Shown: piece by piece, positions 1-8,133 of the stretch
How positions within the stretch are numbered: position 1 is the first letter of the stretch
How the letters are laid out: the number at the start of each line of letters is the position of its first letter
NCBI RefSeq assembly: GCF_000332095.2
Contig: NZ_KI913949.1
Location: 5,373,673-5,437,672, forward strand
Origin: Leptolyngbya sp. PCC 6406
Lineage (GTDB): Bacteria; Cyanobacteriota; Cyanobacteriia; Phormidesmidales; Phormidesmidaceae
DNA length: 64,000 nt
Reading direction: 5' to 3'
Notes under the pieces: generated by a model
What the model was told of the DNA's origin: nothing
The model's database searches: none
What the model saw: the letters and a program-made list of their open reading frames with translations, nothing else
Made by a program: the position numbers and the translations under genes

Positions 1-99
1 CACCAGAGCTTTTTTTACGCTAGCCGGGGTGGCATCCCAATCTGACACAGAAATGGAGATGCCGCCGATGTCTATGGTGGGCTCGTTGCCTTCACTCAT
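1..99 (-). CDS. Partial hypothetical protein (N-terminal 33 residues)
   Basis: An open frame on the minus strand starts with ATG at 97-99 and runs off the left edge of the window, so only 33 residues are visible. The peptide is acidic at first and then contains GGISISVSDWDATPASVKKA. I do not recognise the family with certainty. The tail faintly recalls the N-termini of some cyanobacterial IS66-type transposases, but that is a guess from memory. It is divergent from the histidine kinase that follows, leaving about 285 bases of shared upstream region without another gene. Confidence 0.4.
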   Translation of the reverse strand, partial: MSEGNEPTIDIGGISISVSDWDATPASVKKALV

Positions 100-384
100 G
101 AGCCTACCTTAACCCCTATCGAGACCCTGGAACCCTTAATTCTTCGTGAACCCCTGAAGGCTTACCTCGTGATGAGAGGCATCATGGAAACATCACTGGC
201 GATCGCGATTGACTCAATGCTGTTGGGCTAAGTCCTCTGTCACTCCCTCTCAGTTCCCCTGGATAACGGGTTTTCCTCTGAACCGCCCTGATCCAGGCCC
301 GGAGACCTTGAAGAAAGGAAGCGATGGAGAGAACAGCCCCCGCAGCGACAGCCGCGTCACCGCTATCAGGGGCATTCTCTGCTG

Positions 385-2391
385 ATGCGTTTACCTGCTG
401 AGTTCTTCATGTCGAGCGTTCACCGCCCTGCTGCTGTTCCCCTAGCCCCCCCTGATCCCGTTGAGCGGGCTACTGATGATCTCTTCCGGGCCTATGTTGA
501 GGCCGCCTCCGATATTGTCTATACCCTAGATATCAACGGTAATTTCACCTTTGTCAATTCCTATGGGCTGCGCCTAGTCGGGGCCACGGAAACCGAAATT
601 ATTGGCGAGCCCTATCTCAAAATAGTCGCGCCCGAATACCACGAACCTACCCTGGCAGCATTTGCCAATTTGTTACAAACCGGGGAACTGCGAGACTATG
701 AATTTGTCGTGCTCACCAGTACTGAAGAACGCATTTTTGTAGAGGTGAACGGTCGCCTGCTACTCCAAAATGGGGAACTAGTAGGAGCCCTGGGAATTGG
801 TCGAGATGTCACCGAGCGCAAGCGTTTTGAAGCCCAGCTCAAGATGTTTTCCAAGGCACTGGACTCCGCCCATGATAGTGCGGTTATGGCGGATCTGCGG
901 GGGCAGCTTCTCTATGCCAACCTGGCCACAGAGCGTATTTTTGGCCATGCTCTGGCTGCCGTTGAGCGTAGCAGCGTAGATATCTTTTTCCCTGCTTCAG
1001 GGCAAGCCCGCTGGCTCCTAGACCATGCCGTGGGCGAGGGTTGGAGTGGCCAAGTCGTCTGTCAGCGGCAGGATGGTCGCTCCTTTCCGGCCCTGGTGTC
1101 CGTGAGTCCGGTTTGTGGGGAAGACGGCAGCCCCACCGCTATTTCGATTATTTTTCGGGACATTACCCAACTGGAGCAGTTCAAGGCGGAGTTGGCGTCT
1201 AAAAATTTAGAATTGGAACGGGCCAACCGTCTGAAGTCCGAGTTTCTAGCCAATATGTCCCATGAACTCCGTACCCCCATGACCTCCATCCTGGGTTTTT
1301 CTTCTCTTCTAGAACAGCAGGTTTATGGTGATCTTAATGAACGGCAGCATCTCTACGTGAACCAAATTCATCAAAGCGGAGAACATCTTTTAACACTGAT
1401 TAATGAGGTTTTAGACCTCTCTAAAATTGAGGCGGGCCAGATGAATTTACACCTAGCACCAATTGCAGTGGATGCCCTCTGCCAGGATGCCTTGACCATG
1501 GTCGGATCTCAAGCAGCGGCAAAGCAGTTGATGATCCACCGAGCAGTGCAGACAGGCTTGGCCCCCCTCGTAGCAGATGAGTTGCGAGTGCGGCAAATGC
1601 TGCTGAATCTGCTCTCGAATGCAATTAAGTTCTCTCAAGAGCGCGGGGAAGTGGGGTTAGAGGCTCGTCGAGATGGCGATCGCATTCTCCTGACGGTGTG
1701 GGATCAGGGGGTAGGCATCCCGCTGGAAAAGCAAAACCTGCTCTTTCAGCCCTTTCAACAGCTCGATAGTTCCTTGGCTCGACAGTACGAGGGGACTGGG
1801 CTGGGACTGGCCCTAACCCAGCGTCTTGCCCGTCTGCACGGTGGCAATGTCACCCTGGAATCGGCGGCAGGGGAAGGGGCTCGATTTACCATTAACCTGC
1901 CCCTCGACTGCCGGGAAGAGTCCCTAATGGGCAGTGACACTGTGGCACAGGCGGTCTATCCCCGTGCGGCGGAAATGGTGGCCCAAGGGGGGCTCCCCCC
2001 CTTGCCAGGGCAGTCTTCTGGTCAGGTCCTCTTGGTTGAAGATCACCCCGTCAACGCCATGCTACTAGAGCACATGCTCACCTATTGGGGCTATGAGACG
2101 ATCCATGTGTCTAACGGTCAGGCGGCCCTAGACTGGCTCGGCGACCACCGACCGACGTTGGTACTGATGGATGTCCACCTTCCTGGCATGGATGGGCTGG
2201 AGGTGACGCGCCAAATTCGCAGCAATCCGAACTGGGAATCGATTCCCATTGTGGCAACTACGGCCCTGGCTCGCCGTCGCGATCGCGAACGCTGCCTAGA
2301 AGCCGGAATGCAGGAATACCTGAGCAAACCCATCAACTCCGCCGAGCTAGTCTCCGTCCTCGCAAAATATACCTGGGGCGATGATGACTGA
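385..2391 (+). CDS. PAS/PAS hybrid sensor histidine kinase with receiver domain
   Basis: A soluble two-component sensor kinase of 668 residues with no transmembrane segment, so it probably senses a cytoplasmic ligand or redox state. Two PAS/PAC modules (about residues 32-145 and 150-265) are followed by a short coiled coil and the HisKA domain with the phospho-accepting His293 in MSHELRTP. The ATPase core has the N box (NLLSNAIKFS near 408), G1 (DQGVGIP) and G2 (GTGLGLAL near 470). A C-terminal receiver domain (about 547-665) has the acidic pair in VEDHP, the phospho-acceptor Asp596 in LMDVHLPGMDG and Lys648 in LSKP, so phosphate can pass internally from His293 to Asp596. No response regulator or phosphotransfer gene lies next to it. 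The ATG at 409 is an alternative start. Confidence 0.93.
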   Translation: MRLPAEFFMSSVHRPAAVPLAPPDPVERATDDLFRAYVEAASDIVYTLDINGNFTFVNSYGLRLVGATETEIIGEPYLKIVAPEYHEPTLAAFANLLQTGELRDYEFVVLTSTEERIFVEVNGRLLLQNGELVGALGIGRDVTERKRFEAQLKMFSKALDSAHDSAVMADLRGQLLYANLATERIFGHALAAVERSSVDIFFPASGQARWLLDHAVGEGWSGQVVCQRQDGRSFPALVSVSPVCGEDGSPTAISIIFRDITQLEQFKAELASKNLELERANRLKSEFLANMSHELRTPMTSILGFSSLLEQQVYGDLNERQHLYVNQIHQSGEHLLTLINEVLDLSKIEAGQMNLHLAPIAVDALCQDALTMVGSQAAAKQLMIHRAVQTGLAPLVADELRVRQMLLNLLSNAIKFSQERGEVGLEARRDGDRILLTVWDQGVGIPLEKQNLLFQPFQQLDSSLARQYEGTGLGLALTQRLARLHGGNVTLESAAGEGARFTINLPLDCREESLMGSDTVAQAVYPRAAEMVAQGGLPPLPGQSSGQVLLVEDHPVNAMLLEHMLTYWGYETIHVSNGQAALDWLGDHRPTLVLMDVHLPGMDGLEVTRQIRSNPNWESIPIVATTALARRRDRERCLEAGMQEYLSKPINSAELVSVLAKYTWGDDD

Positions 2392-2507
2392 GCCTAAGGA
2401 TAGGTCAGGGTATCGCCCCCAGAGCCAGGGCCGATGATCATCATACTGTCCTGACTCTGTGCTGCCGATAGTTTGTCGAGACACGTCTGCGATCGCGGCC
2501 AAATCCT

Positions 2508-2554
2508 TCGGATGCTTAATCCGCTGGTTCTGGGTTCAAATCCCAGGTCACCCA
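2508..2554 (+). other. 3' half of a tRNA-Lys(CUU)-like gene; possible integration scar
   Basis: The sequence folds as the 3' half of a class I tRNA. It has an anticodon stem CGGA/TCCG around a loop containing CTT, a five-base variable region, a perfect T arm (CTGGG, loop TTCAAAT, CCCAG), and the 3' acceptor strand GTCACCC with discriminator A. The matching 5' half, which should begin GGGTGAC, is absent from the preceding 150 bases. The universal U33 is replaced by G. Tyrosine recombinases commonly integrate at tRNA 3' ends and leave such half copies, so this may be an attachment-site remnant. No integrase is visible nearby. Confidence 0.6.
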
Positions 2555-2559
2555 TTTAA

Positions 2560-3627
2560 TTAATCTATCTTCATGAGTAGCAGTCGTTGAGAATTGAGTT
2601 GAACATACCAAGGCATTTGCCGGTTCTTTAAACTTTCCCACTTTTCCTTAAACACTTCTGCCTGAAGATGATAATCATCGGAGTTAGTGGGTGGCCCACC
2701 TAATTTTAAATACAATGTCATGCGGTGGGGGGTTTCGCTGGTTGAGGCTAACCAGGCAGGCAGGGTATTCGGTTGATTAGGGGTTTCTGGAAATGTGATC
2801 TGATGGGCACGCATACCCACATGGGTATGCATGGACGACACTGACTCTACAGTTTGTAGGGTACAGTGCCAATCAAGGGCATGAATTTTCTGCGCGGTAA
2901 CGGGTTGGATGCGAGAGTAATTTTTGCACCCCGTCAGTTGAGCGACGGTGAGGGTACCGGGATGGTCAAAGATGGTTTGTTTTTGCCCTGCTGCCACGAC
3001 CTGGCCCGCAGAGAGCACCAGCAGTTTTGGACAGATCCGATAGGCTTCTTCTAGGTTATGGCTGACGAAGAGGGTTAGGCCACTGTAATTAGATAGGGTT
3101 TTAATCAGTTGCTTTTCGAGTTCGCTGCGTAAATGAGTGTCGAGGGCGGAAAAGGGTTCGTCTAGTAGCAACATATCTGGTTCTGGGGCTAAGGCTCTGG
3201 CCAGAGCAACCCGCTGTTGTTGCCCGCCAGAGAGCTGATGGGGATAGCGATCGCCCATTCCCGATAGTTTGACCTGTTCCAGTTGTTCTGTAACTTTTCG
3301 GTGAGTTGTATTTTTCGACTGCCCCCTTAACCCATAGGCAATATTTTGAGCCACCGTTAGATGAGGGAAGAGAGCATAGTTTTGGAACAAAAATCCCACC
3401 TTGCGATCGCGGCTAGGCAGGTTAATTCCCTGGCGAGAGTCATACAAAATTCGATCATTCAGCACGATCATGCCGCTGGTGGGGGTTTCAATTCCGGCAA
3501 TACAGCGCAGGGTCATGCTTTTGCCAGAACCCGAACTGCCTAAAATTCCGAGAGCGGCTGTTTTGAGCTTGAAGGCAATAGTTAGTGTGTAGTTGGGGAG
3601 TTTTTTTTGGATGTCGAAAATAAGCAT
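2560..3627 (-). CDS. modC: Molybdate ABC transporter ATP-binding protein ModC
   Basis: ATPase of the high-affinity molybdate importer. The nucleotide-binding domain spans about residues 1-235, with Walker A GSSGSGKS (near 32-39), a Q loop FLFQNYALFPHLTV, signature LSGGQQQRVALARAL, Walker B LLLDEPFSALD and an H loop with VSHNLEEAYR. The C-terminal 120 residues fit the regulatory Mop/TOBE-like region, which is weakly conserved here. At 355 residues it has the usual ModC length. It is last in a minus-strand modA-modB-modC cluster and ends six bases from the tRNA half at 2508-2554. In many cyanobacteria ModB and ModC are fused; here a 142-base spacer separates them. Confidence 0.92.
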   Translation of the reverse strand: MLIFDIQKKLPNYTLTIAFKLKTAALGILGSSGSGKSMTLRCIAGIETPTSGMIVLNDRILYDSRQGINLPSRDRKVGFLFQNYALFPHLTVAQNIAYGLRGQSKNTTHRKVTEQLEQVKLSGMGDRYPHQLSGGQQQRVALARALAPEPDMLLLDEPFSALDTHLRSELEKQLIKTLSNYSGLTLFVSHNLEEAYRICPKLLVLSAGQVVAAGQKQTIFDHPGTLTVAQLTGCKNYSRIQPVTAQKIHALDWHCTLQTVESVSSMHTHVGMRAHQITFPETPNQPNTLPAWLASTSETPHRMTLYLKLGGPPTNSDDYHLQAEVFKEKWESLKNRQMPWYVQLNSQRLLLMKID

Positions 3628-3769
3628 TGGCGACCAGTCGTCTCAACAAATAATGAGTTTCTCGTACTTTCTTTCGAAAGTTCTCTCCCGTATATCCTGC
3701 ATCCGGCACCCTTTCTTCCCTTTTTACTTTTTGTTTTCCCTTGCCCCTTTGCCCTCTGCCTCCAACCTG
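3628..3769. repeat. Low-complexity spacer between modB and modC
   Basis: The 142 bases separating modB from modC are strongly pyrimidine-rich on the plus strand (runs of CCCTTT, CTTGCCCC, CTGCC). They lead into a CACCTGTCACCTGTCACC repeat at about 3765-3783. The same heptamer repeat (GTGACAG) occurs three times in tandem at 16795-16817. The repeat overlaps the last codons of modB. No gene or promoter is evident. Confidence 0.55.
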
Positions 3770-4426
3770 TCACCTGTCACCTTTCTCCTTTTGCCTTTCC
3801 AACAGCCTGACCCACCACAGCAAAGTAAATGCGATCGCTGTCATAATCAGCACCATCACATTCGCCAAGTCATACTTTTGGGATTGCACGGCATCATAGA
3901 TAGCGAGCGGCAAGGTTTGTGTGCGCCCAGGAATGCTGCCGCAGACCATCAGGGTTGCGCCAAATTCTCCTAGCCCTCTGGCAACGCTCAACCCAAAACC
4001 GGCCAAAATACCTCGGTAAGCAACAGGAATCGTAATTCGCCAAAGTAGCTCTAGTTCCGTAGAGCCGAGGGTACGAGCGGCAGCTTCTAGTTCAGGGCTG
4101 ACGTTAGCGATCGCCGCTCTAGTGGATTCCACCATGAGAGGCAGCGCCACTACCGTAGAGGCGATCGCCCCGGCGTGCCAGGTAAACAGCAGGTCAATCC
4201 CAAACCATTCCTTAACCGGACTACCGCGCCCCAATGCCAACAGCAGGAAATAGCCCACTACACTAGGCGGCAACACTAGCGGCAAATTGAGCAGCGTAGA
4301 CACCAAAATCTGTCCCGGAAAATCTGTCCTTGCCAACCAGATTCCCAGACCCAGACCCAGCACCAGAATCAATCCACTGGCCACGATCGTGACCTGCAAC
4401 GACAAAAGTGACGGTTCCCAAATCAT
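3770..4426 (-). CDS. modB: Molybdate ABC transporter permease ModB
   Basis: Inner-membrane channel of the molybdate importer, 218 residues with five to six hydrophobic segments. The motif LPLVLPPSVVGYFLL and the EAA loop (EAAARTLGSTELELLWRITI), which contacts ModC, are characteristic of ModB/CysT-type permeases. RGLGEFGATLMVCGSIPG is the classic ModB signature near the C-terminus. It starts 35 bases after the modA stop and is presumably co-transcribed. Its last residues (KEKGDR) are encoded by a low-complexity repeat, so the native C-terminus may have been altered. Confidence 0.92.
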   Translation of the reverse strand: MIWEPSLLSLQVTIVASGLILVLGLGLGIWLARTDFPGQILVSTLLNLPLVLPPSVVGYFLLLALGRGSPVKEWFGIDLLFTWHAGAIASTVVALPLMVESTRAAIANVSPELEAAARTLGSTELELLWRITIPVAYRGILAGFGLSVARGLGEFGATLMVCGSIPGRTQTLPLAIYDAVQSQKYDLANVMVLIMTAIAFTLLWWVRLLERQKEKGDR

Positions 4427-4461
4427 GTTCTTGTTTGTCCTTCTGTCTTTCCCCTCTTGCC

Positions 4462-5295
4462 TTACAAAACGGATTCCTCACCGGGTAGCACAAAGCCATA
4501 TTTCTGCATCAAAGGTCTGCCCTTCTCGCCATTGATAAAGGCCGCAAATTGTTGAGCCTCTTCAGGATGAGAGGCACTTTTAGGCACTGCTAGCATTTGC
4601 TCTAGGGGGTTATGCAGTTCGGCAGGAAGCAGCATCCATTTTCCAGGCTTTTCGACGCTAATAGAGAGGGCCGCGATCGCAACATCGACATTCCCTGTTT
4701 CCGCATACTGCTGGGTCTGCTTGATGTTTTCCCCCAAGATTAACTTGGGCTGGAGTTCGTCCCAAATACCTGCCGATTGCAGCGCTTCCCGTGCCGCTAC
4801 GCCATAGGGGGCGTGGTCAGGGTTGGCGATCGCCACTCGCTTTACCTCCGGCTTCGTCAAGTCTTTAATGTCATTTATTGCCAGGACGCTATCTTCTCGC
4901 TGCCAAAGGGTTAGCCTGCCAACCCCATACAGGGCCTTCGTTTCAGAAAGCACTAGCCCCTTTGCGTCCAAATCTTCCACAAATTTCTTGTTCGCGGCAG
5001 CAAACAGATCCACAGGCGCACCGCGCTCAATTTGCTGGGCCAGTTGTCCGGTCGAACCCAAGTTAAACATGACGGTGTGCCCTGTCTCCTGCGCCCAAAG
5101 CTTGCCAATCTCTGGAAAAACGTAATTTAAATCGGCTGCCGCTGAAACCGTTAACGTCACAGGCTCAAGGGTTGGTGCCGAAGACGTCGCTGAGTTAGGA
5201 GATTGGAGATCTAGAGTAGAAACCCCACAAGCCGCCAGTAGACCTATGAAAGCGATAACAAAGAACCACGGCCATGTTGTTTTTGGCTTTTTCAT
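4462..5295 (-). CDS. modA: Molybdate-binding lipoprotein ModA
   Basis: Periplasmic solute-binding protein that delivers molybdate or tungstate to ModBC. The N-terminus (MKKPKT, hydrophobic stretch, LLAAC) is a lipoprotein signal with the lipobox cysteine, so the mature protein is anchored to the outer face of the membrane. The fold follows the extracellular binding-protein family: LTVSAAADLNYVFPEIG, NLGSTGQLAQQIERGAPVDLF, and a conserved C-terminal KYGFVLP. A TTG at 5313 would add six residues; I prefer the ATG at 5295 because it directly starts the signal peptide, although AGGAG just upstream of the TTG leaves doubt. First gene of the modABC cluster. Confidence 0.92.
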   Translation of the reverse strand: MKKPKTTWPWFFVIAFIGLLAACGVSTLDLQSPNSATSSAPTLEPVTLTVSAAADLNYVFPEIGKLWAQETGHTVMFNLGSTGQLAQQIERGAPVDLFAAANKKFVEDLDAKGLVLSETKALYGVGRLTLWQREDSVLAINDIKDLTKPEVKRVAIANPDHAPYGVAAREALQSAGIWDELQPKLILGENIKQTQQYAETGNVDVAIAALSISVEKPGKWMLLPAELHNPLEQMLAVPKSASHPEEAQQFAAFINGEKGRPLMQKYGFVLPGEESVL

Positions 5296-5460
5296 TGGCT
5301 CAAAACACCTCAAGATCTCCTAAATTCTGGCGCAAGTATGGCTTACATAGCGTCAGCATACTGACATGGAGATTACAGATGACTGAACGCTTTAGGCTGC
5401 AATTACCCGTGATTGCCCTGACACAATCTCCTTCTCAAACCCAAGATTAGACCGTTCATG

Positions 5461-6300
5461 TCATTCTGAACCCGATTTTGACTGCGGCGATCGCAGGGGC
5501 AGATGGGGTTTTGCATCACACAATAGACCGAGGGCGATCGCCACAAGTAGTCCCACTGCCAACCCATAGGGCCTGAGATTACTCCCATCTGGCATCACCA
5601 TGACGGGTATGACCCACGCCCAGGCGTTGACCGCAGTATGTAGCACGAGGGCAGGCAGCACACTTCCGCCAGTATGGTTGAATAGCCACGCAAACAGCAC
5701 CGACAGAGCCACCGTGCTCACCATAAATAGCCCAACGGGAATGTGGCTTTGCGGCGTGTCGGCCATATAAAACAGCGGCAGGTGCCACGCGCCCCACACC
5801 ATGCCCAAAACAAGGCTAGCCATGCGCCAGCTATAGCGCTCTTGCAAAACCGGCAATGCATAACCCCGCCAGCCAAATTCCTCGCCTAGCGGGCCGCCCA
5901 GTAGTAGCACCAGGCCAAAATTCACCACGGCTAGGAGCACATGCTGGGATGCGGGAGACGGGGCGATTGTGCCGCCTAAGGCGATGTGCCCAGCGGCGGC
6001 CAGTGCCATGACCGCCAGAGGCAAGAAAAACGAGAGCGCCAGCCACCAACCGCCAACTCGCCATTGCAGCGATCGCCTGAGCCAACGATGCAGCCCGTCC
6101 TGTCCATCGACATACCTCACTACCGCGATCGCTGCAATACCAGGGCCAAAACTTCCTGCGATAAACAGCACCATCCCTAAGATGGGCAACTGAGGTCTGA
6201 TCACCGAAGACAGCAGCCAGCAGATCCACGACCAAGCAAATGCCAAGGCAAAGAATACCAAAAGGCGCGGATTAAATCCTGATTTACTGTGATGTGTCAT
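5461..6300 (-). CDS. CPBP family intramembrane metalloprotease (second copy of operon)
   Basis: Polytopic membrane protein of about 279 residues in the CPBP/Abi family (related to Rce1, type II CAAX prenyl endopeptidase). The expected motifs are present in order: GGPLGEEFGWRGYALP (glutamate pair and arginine), WHLPLF (histidine) and LHTAVNAWAW (histidine/asparagine). A longer frame opens at 6390 inside the upstream gene, but the ATG at 6300 lies ten bases after that gene's stop and gives a normal N-terminus. Third gene of the minus-strand PspC-CPBP-CPBP operon. Bacterial members act in peptide maturation, bacteriocin immunity or membrane-protein processing; the substrate here is unknown. Confidence 0.85.
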   Translation of the reverse strand: MTHHSKSGFNPRLLVFFALAFAWSWICWLLSSVIRPQLPILGMVLFIAGSFGPGIAAIAVVRYVDGQDGLHRWLRRSLQWRVGGWWLALSFFLPLAVMALAAAGHIALGGTIAPSPASQHVLLAVVNFGLVLLLGGPLGEEFGWRGYALPVLQERYSWRMASLVLGMVWGAWHLPLFYMADTPQSHIPVGLFMVSTVALSVLFAWLFNHTGGSVLPALVLHTAVNAWAWVIPVMVMPDGSNLRPYGLAVGLLVAIALGLLCDAKPHLPLRSPQSKSGSE

Positions 6301-6310
6301 TGACCTATTC

Positions 6311-7102
6311 TTAGTCCACACAAACCCGCTTTTGGCGGGATAGATTTGCTTTTCCAAACACCGCGACCAAGATGATCGCCACCGCACCATTCAGAAGGGC
6401 ATAGGCGACAGGAGACACTCCAGGTATAAATGCTCCCCATATATTCAGCGCACCATGAAAAAGTGCTACAAGTAAGATACTGCCTTTAGTGCTGTTGTAA
6501 ATCCAGGTATATATAAAAGCATTGCTTACGATGATCAAGAGCCAGATTAAAGGGTACTCAGACATCGGGTTTCCGACCAAAAAGAGAGTCGGTAAATGCC
6601 AAAAAGCCCACAATGTACCCACAACCAGAGTCGCTATGAAGGCATTATTTCGATTCTGCAATCGTGGCAATGCAAAGCCACGCCACCCAATTTCTTCACA
6701 GGTATGGGCAAAGAAATTGACTATGACACCGAAAATGATATAGGGAGATAGAACAACTTGCGGTACTGAAATAGTTACGGGCATGCCCAGTAATTTCGTG
6801 ATGGCTTTCGCTGCAATGAGGAGAACCACAGGTCCCAGAATCGCTATGATGTACCAGACTAAACCAACCCGCCATCGGATTAGTCCCTCGAGCAAATTTT
6901 GAACCCCTTCCTTACCATGCGCCACCTGTGACACAATGACAGCCGCAAGTGCAGGGCCAATGGCATAAAAGATGGAAAGAACTAGGAAGTAAGTGCGGTA
7001 AAATGGGGCAATATCTCGCGAGGCTAAGACCACTGATACCATGCCAATCCATGAAATACCAAAGGCCAGGATATAAAACCAGGTAACAGGATGTTTTCTC
7101 AT
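6311..7102 (-). CDS. CPBP family intramembrane metalloprotease (first copy of operon)
   Basis: A 263-residue protein with about eight hydrophobic segments, homologous in architecture to its downstream neighbour. Motif 1 is TCEEIGWRGFALPRLQ, motif 2 FWHLPTLF and motif 3 FHGALNIWG, so all metal-binding positions are kept. Its start codon overlaps the stop of the PspC-domain gene by four bases, a hallmark of translational coupling. The base composition is more AT-rich than that of the second copy, so the two may have separate origins and not be a recent tandem duplication. Confidence 0.85.
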   Translation of the reverse strand: MRKHPVTWFYILAFGISWIGMVSVVLASRDIAPFYRTYFLVLSIFYAIGPALAAVIVSQVAHGKEGVQNLLEGLIRWRVGLVWYIIAILGPVVLLIAAKAITKLLGMPVTISVPQVVLSPYIIFGVIVNFFAHTCEEIGWRGFALPRLQNRNNAFIATLVVGTLWAFWHLPTLFLVGNPMSEYPLIWLLIIVSNAFIYTWIYNSTKGSILLVALFHGALNIWGAFIPGVSPVAYALLNGAVAIILVAVFGKANLSRQKRVCVD

Positions 7103-7698
7103 TTTCCACTATCTCCTTTGGCATAAACTTGTTGCGGTAATCGCGGCTCGATTGGGAACGCCAACCAACACCACAGGTACAGAAAAATAAATCCAGGGAT
7201 GACGATCGCTAACACAACTGTGACAATCCGAATCAGTGCAAGGGGCTGATGCCATGTTTGAGCCAGCGCTGAACAGACACCTGCAATTACTTTGTGGCGA
7301 TGACTCCGATAAAAAGCAGCAGGGGTTTCTCCTGAAGTGCTGTCTGTACTTCGGGAACGCCGATGCTGTAAAACCCAGGAGATCAGCAGCCCGATCGCGC
7401 CTAAAATTGCTGATGGAATGGCAAAAATTGCCAGCCAGTGTGCCATCGCCAGCCCAGAGATAACGTCTCCTAGCCAAATCGGGGAAGGACAGCGAAAGCG
7501 AACAGCTTCTGCTGAGCAACCAAAGTGATTAGCCAAACCGAATGCGCCCCAAGTCATGAGAAACGGAGAAATTCCGTAGAAGATGCAAAGGCTTAATAAA
7601 AATAAGTGCCAACGAGTCGAAAGTCGTCGGAAAAATGCGATCGTGGCGATCCCAGGGCCAACCAATAAAAATATGCCAATCAAAGGTAGGTAAATCAT
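7099..7698 (-). CDS. PspC-domain membrane protein
   Basis: A 199-residue protein. The N-terminal 110 residues hold three to four hydrophobic segments. A PspC domain follows: FYRSHRHKVIAGVCSALAQ, then LIRIVTVVLAIVIPGFIFLYLWCWLAFP (about residues 128-185). PspC domains occur in envelope-stress proteins and as fused modules in membrane proteins. The gene leads an operon with two CPBP proteases, the first overlapping its stop codon, which suggests the PspC part recruits or regulates the proteases in the membrane. That link is inference. Confidence 0.75.
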   Translation of the reverse strand: MIYLPLIGIFLLVGPGIATIAFFRRLSTRWHLFLLSLCIFYGISPFLMTWGAFGLANHFGCSAEAVRFRCPSPIWLGDVISGLAMAHWLAIFAIPSAILGAIGLLISWVLQHRRSRSTDSTSGETPAAFYRSHRHKVIAGVCSALAQTWHQPLALIRIVTVVLAIVIPGFIFLYLWCWLAFPIEPRLPQQVYAKGDSGK

Positions 7699-7902
7699 GA
7701 GTTTTTCTGGATCAGATTCCTTAATTGAGAACTACTTAAAATTGAATAAATTTAACCGCATAAACCACAGTATAGAACCGCTTTATCGAGTAAATAGATC
7801 ATTAAATCTAGCGGATGCAACAAAGAGAAGATAACTAGGTGATGAAAGAGGGACACGTACAGCACATCACCAATTGATTGTGCATTGACGGCGATGTGAT
7901 GA

Positions 7903-8043
7903 TTAGTAATCCTGGGCAGGAGGAAATCGCTTGTCTATGTCTCCCATTTGCCTTTGCAGGTTCTTAACCTCTTTGGTGAGTTTGCTGACCATCGTAAATG
8001 CGGTCAGTCCGAATATAAAGCCGAGAATTCCGAATGGTTCCAT
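7903..8043 (-). CDS. Small single-pass membrane protein, 46 residues
   Basis: A short minus-strand frame beginning MEPFGILGFIFGL and ending RFPPAQDY. Residues 3-19 form one hydrophobic helix and residues 20-38 (SKLTKEVKNLQRQMGDIDKR) a charged amphipathic, probably coiled-coil, segment. Such an anchor-plus-coil layout is typical of real small membrane proteins and unlikely to arise by chance in noncoding DNA. The gene stands alone in the 435-base interval between the PspC gene and the nitroreductase-like gene. Function unknown; no strong ribosome-binding site is visible. Confidence 0.55.
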   Translation of the reverse strand: MEPFGILGFIFGLTAFTMVSKLTKEVKNLQRQMGDIDKRFPPAQDY

Positions 8044-8133
8044 ATTGGGGTGGGGTGATTAAATTCTTGTTGGACGAACATTTGAACCGACGTTCCACAG
8101 GTTGACAGGGATATTTTTTTAGATGAAATAGGC

